In this document: positions 60,606 through 64,000 of the stretch, piece after piece | Numbering within the stretch: position 1 is the stretch's first letter | Layout of the letters: each line of letters opens with the position of its first letter | NCBI GenBank assembly: GCA_004299705.1 | Contig: SCQS01000014.1 | Location: 38,299 to 102,298 of the forward strand | DNA length: 64,000 nt | Direction of reading: 5' to 3' | From: Rhodanobacteraceae bacterium | GTDB lineage: Bacteria > Pseudomonadota > Gammaproteobacteria > Xanthomonadales > Rhodanobacteraceae | The notes under the pieces: model-generated | What the model saw: only the letters and a program-made list of their open reading frames with translations | What the model was told of the DNA's origin: nothing | Databases searched by the model: none | Position numbers and translations under genes: made by a program

Positions 60606-60887
60606 GCGGTGCCGATCACGCTGCAGGTGCTGTTCAATGCGACGCTCGCGTACGGCCTCAATCGCTGGCTGGGCGAAGCACATTGCGTCGCCGGGCCTTC
60701 GGCCTTGATTGGCGCCAGCAACTTCTTCGAACTTGCGGTGGCAACGGCGATCAGCTTGTTCGGCTTCACCTCCGGCGCCGCACTGGCGACCGTCGTTGGC
60801 GTGCTGATCGAAGTCCCGGTCATGCTGGTTCTCGTTGCTGTGGTCAATCGCAGCCGCGGGTGGTACGAGCGTCGGGTTGTCGCTTAG
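60606..60887 (+). pseudogene. acr3: C-terminal remnant of arsenite efflux pump Acr3
   Basis: About 94 residues matching the end of ACR3: [22 protein letters not shown], then [24 protein letters not shown] and [18 protein letters not shown]. The N-terminal three quarters of the pump are missing: the IS630 element abuts its 5' end, and the sequence on the far side of the IS is not Acr3. The efflux gene was therefore both interrupted and partly deleted. Confidence 0.82.
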
Positions 60888-60940
60888 CTCTTTGAGTGCG
60901 GCGAACAACGCCCTGATCAGGGCTTGATCGGCGCGACCGC

Positions 60941-61336
60941 CTACACGGCCTGTTCCAGCGAAGCGATCAGCGGACAATGCACGCGGCCGGTGTTGCAATG
61001 GCATTGATCGACCAGTGCAGCCAGCGCCCGTTCGACGCGACGCAGCTGCGCGATACGCTCGCGGACCACCGTCAACTTGTTCGCGCCCAACCGTCCCGCT
61101 TCCCGGCAACGGCGTCCGTCATCCAAGGCCAGCAGATCAGCGACTTCATCGAGGCTGAAGCCAAGCGTCTGCGCGTGCTTGATGAACCGCAGGCGGCGCG
61201 CATGCGTCTCGTCATAGCGACGAATCCCGCCCAAAGGCTTGGCCGGCTCGGCGACCAGCCCCCGCCGCTGATAGTAGCGAATGGTTTCGACATGAACGTC
61301 CGCGGCCTCGGCCAAGCGCCCGATCGTATAGGTCAT
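60941..61336 (-). CDS. merR: MerR mercury-responsive regulator
   Basis: A 131-residue MerR-family regulator. HTH at YTIGRLAEAADVHVETIRYYQRRG, then the long dimer helix. Cys residues fit Hg(II) sensing: RRC near 82 and CHC...HC near the C-terminus. It is divergent from merF and merA with an operator between them. It represses and, with mercury, activates those genes. Confidence 0.9.
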   Translation of the reverse strand: MTYTIGRLAEAADVHVETIRYYQRRGLVAEPAKPLGGIRRYDETHARRLRFIKHAQTLGFSLDEVADLLALDDGRRCREAGRLGANKLTVVRERIAQLRRVERALAALVDQCHCNTGRVHCPLIASLEQAV

Positions 61337-61341
61337 GGGGA

Positions 61342-61372
61342 TTGACTCCGTAGCTAGCTACGGTCGTAAGGT
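61342..61372 (+). promoter_or_regulatory. MerR operator-promoter of the mer genes
   Basis: TTGACT (61342-61347) and TAAGGT (61367-61372) are separated by 19 bases, the over-long spacer typical of MerR promoters. The dyad CCGTAG..CTACGG lies in the spacer. Confidence 0.88.
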
Positions 61373-61407
61373 TACATCAAGAACCAATCAATTACGGGAG
61401 TGCAGCG

Positions 61408-61561
61408 ATGTTGCGAAGCGGTTTCCACAGGAGCGATCTGGCCATTGGCGGCACGGCATCAGCCGGGTTGTTCTTTGCCGGACGGCGTATCTCCCGGCCT
61501 GCCATCGCGACCATGGCGACCCAAGACGCGGGCTATCCGTCCAGTATTGGGGGAGTCACGA

Positions 61562-61569
<8 letters not shown>
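61408..61569 (+). CDS. Doubtful 53-residue leader ORF
   Basis: ATG at 61408 after GGGAG with spacing seven; it reads to TGA at 61567-61569, overlapping merF by eight bases. The protein starts MLRSGFHRSD and contains AGLFFAGRR but no transmembrane or Cys motif. It may be a translated leader of the mer transcript or a chance ORF. Confidence 0.3.
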
Positions 61570-63515
<1,946 letters not shown>

Positions 63516-63602
63516 TGACCGATGAATCCCTGCACGCACATGCAAACAGGCGGTTGCGCCGCAGCCACGGCACCTCCGGCGCGAACCTCTATGGCCACGG
63601 GT

Positions 63603-63633
63603 TTGACTCCGTACCAACGTACGGTATTAGGGT
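63603..63633 (+). promoter_or_regulatory. Second MerR-type operator-promoter
   Basis: TTGACT (63603-63608), 19 bases, TAGGGT (63628-63633). The spacer dyad CCGTAC..GTACGG closely resembles the mer one, so the same MerR may act here. It faces the thioredoxin-like gene at 63734. Confidence 0.7.
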
Positions 63634-63733
63634 GGAGTCAAGCTAAAAGGCACGTCAGGCCTGTCACCACTTGCGATGCATGTCCGTACCTTCCCAGTAC
63701 ATCGGGCCACTCATCTTTAGTAGGAATCAAGCC

Positions 63734-64000
63734 ATGAACAAACGGAACTCCCTGTTCGCGATCGCGTTGGGCTTGGTGCTTGGCGGGGCGGCGTTGCAGT
63801 CGGCCCCCGCACTTGCCGCAGCGCACACCGGACAGCCCGCCCCAAGCGCCACCTTCACAAGCGCCGGCAAGACCATCCCGCTGACAACCTACCGCGGGCA
63901 CAAGACGATGGTGTGGCTGTTCTCGACATGGTGCCCCAGTTGTAGTGCGGGTCTTGCGGCGCTGGCCAAGGAGCAGGCGGCGCTCGAGGCGGGCGGTGTG
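63734..64000 (+). CDS. TlpA/thioredoxin-like exported protein (3' end outside window)
   Basis: The first 89 residues of a protein continuing past the window. A signal peptide (residues 1-30, ending ALAAAH) is followed by a TlpA-like fold start and the redox motif WCPSC in FSTWCPSCSAGL. It should act in the periplasm as a thiol reductant or sensor. The MerR-type promoter about 100 bases upstream suggests it is part of the mercury response. Its frame stays open to base 64000. Confidence 0.75.
   Translation, partial: MNKRNSLFAIALGLVLGGAALQSAPALAAAHTGQPAPSATFTSAGKTIPLTTYRGHKTMVWLFSTWCPSCSAGLAALAKEQAALEAGGV

Noticed and set aside
63522..63737. Small Cys-containing ORF after merA
   Set aside because: It runs through the second MerR operator and into the thioredoxin-like gene, so most of it is not likely to be translated.

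Overview
The window is high-GC bacterial DNA. The housekeeping genes (pyrD, murB, an ALDH7-type amaB, a fused two-subunit 2-oxoacid dehydrogenase E1, copC/copD) suggest a gammaproteobacterium of the Lysobacterales/Xanthomonadales, perhaps Rhodanobacteraceae; that placement is inference, since no rRNA or other marker is present.

Layout. (1) 1-16112 looks like ordinary chromosome: an E1 dehydrogenase cut by the window edge, an Ivy-type lysozyme inhibitor, an Fsr-type efflux protein, a LytTR regulator, a Tat-exported flavoprotein, a Bax-inhibitor-1/YccA protein, a YbjQ protein, a copper operon on the minus strand, the DUF4190-pyrD-murB operon, an SDR and an aldehyde dehydrogenase. (2) At 16251-16301 lies the 3' part of a tRNA-Arg(CCT) gene without its 5' half. 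This is the signature of an integrated element, and everything to its right up to the window end looks accessory. The intact tRNA is not in the window, so the island would exceed 47 kb. (3) 16.5-28.7 kb is a region of defence-like and unknown genes: a reverse transcriptase with a long C-terminal extension, a two-gene unit with an HNH nuclease, paired paralogous zinc-ribbon and membrane proteins, an XRE regulator, a DUF5677-like protein, a zinc-ribbon/RDD/pilin-like fusion and a GIY-YIG protein lacking a start codon. (4) 28.7-34.8 kb holds five overlapping genes of a Tn7-like transposon (tnsA, tnsB, tnsC, tniQ and a zinc-ribbon protein that may be a target selector), followed by an internally deleted IS4-type element. 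(5) 35.6-41 kb has secreted proteins, a tyrosine recombinase whose catalytic Tyr is Cys, and a methyltransferase. (6) 41.6-44.9 kb is a compact NAD-related operon: NMN adenylyltransferase-Nudix, a 37-residue ORF, an SPFH protein and an NAD-kinase-like protein. (7) 45.4-64 kb is metal and metalloid handling: a bufferin operon (bufABCD), an ECF sigma factor, an arsenosugar pathway, a PiT permease, an arsenate reductase, an IS630 element abutting an acr3 remnant, and a mer operon.

The most interesting links are regulatory. Three near-identical promoter-like sequences (TGAATCC, 14 bases, then TGCCTCTAT or CGCCTCTAT) precede the bufferin operon, the PagL/ECF/arsenosugar cluster and the PiT/arsC/AhpD genes, which suggests one ECF regulon joining copper and arsenic handling. 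Two MerR-type operators with 19-base spacers precede the mer genes and a thioredoxin-like gene at the right edge. The best candidates for something little described are the NAD/SPFH operon, the reverse transcriptase with its gene-free flank, and the possible Tn7 target selector.
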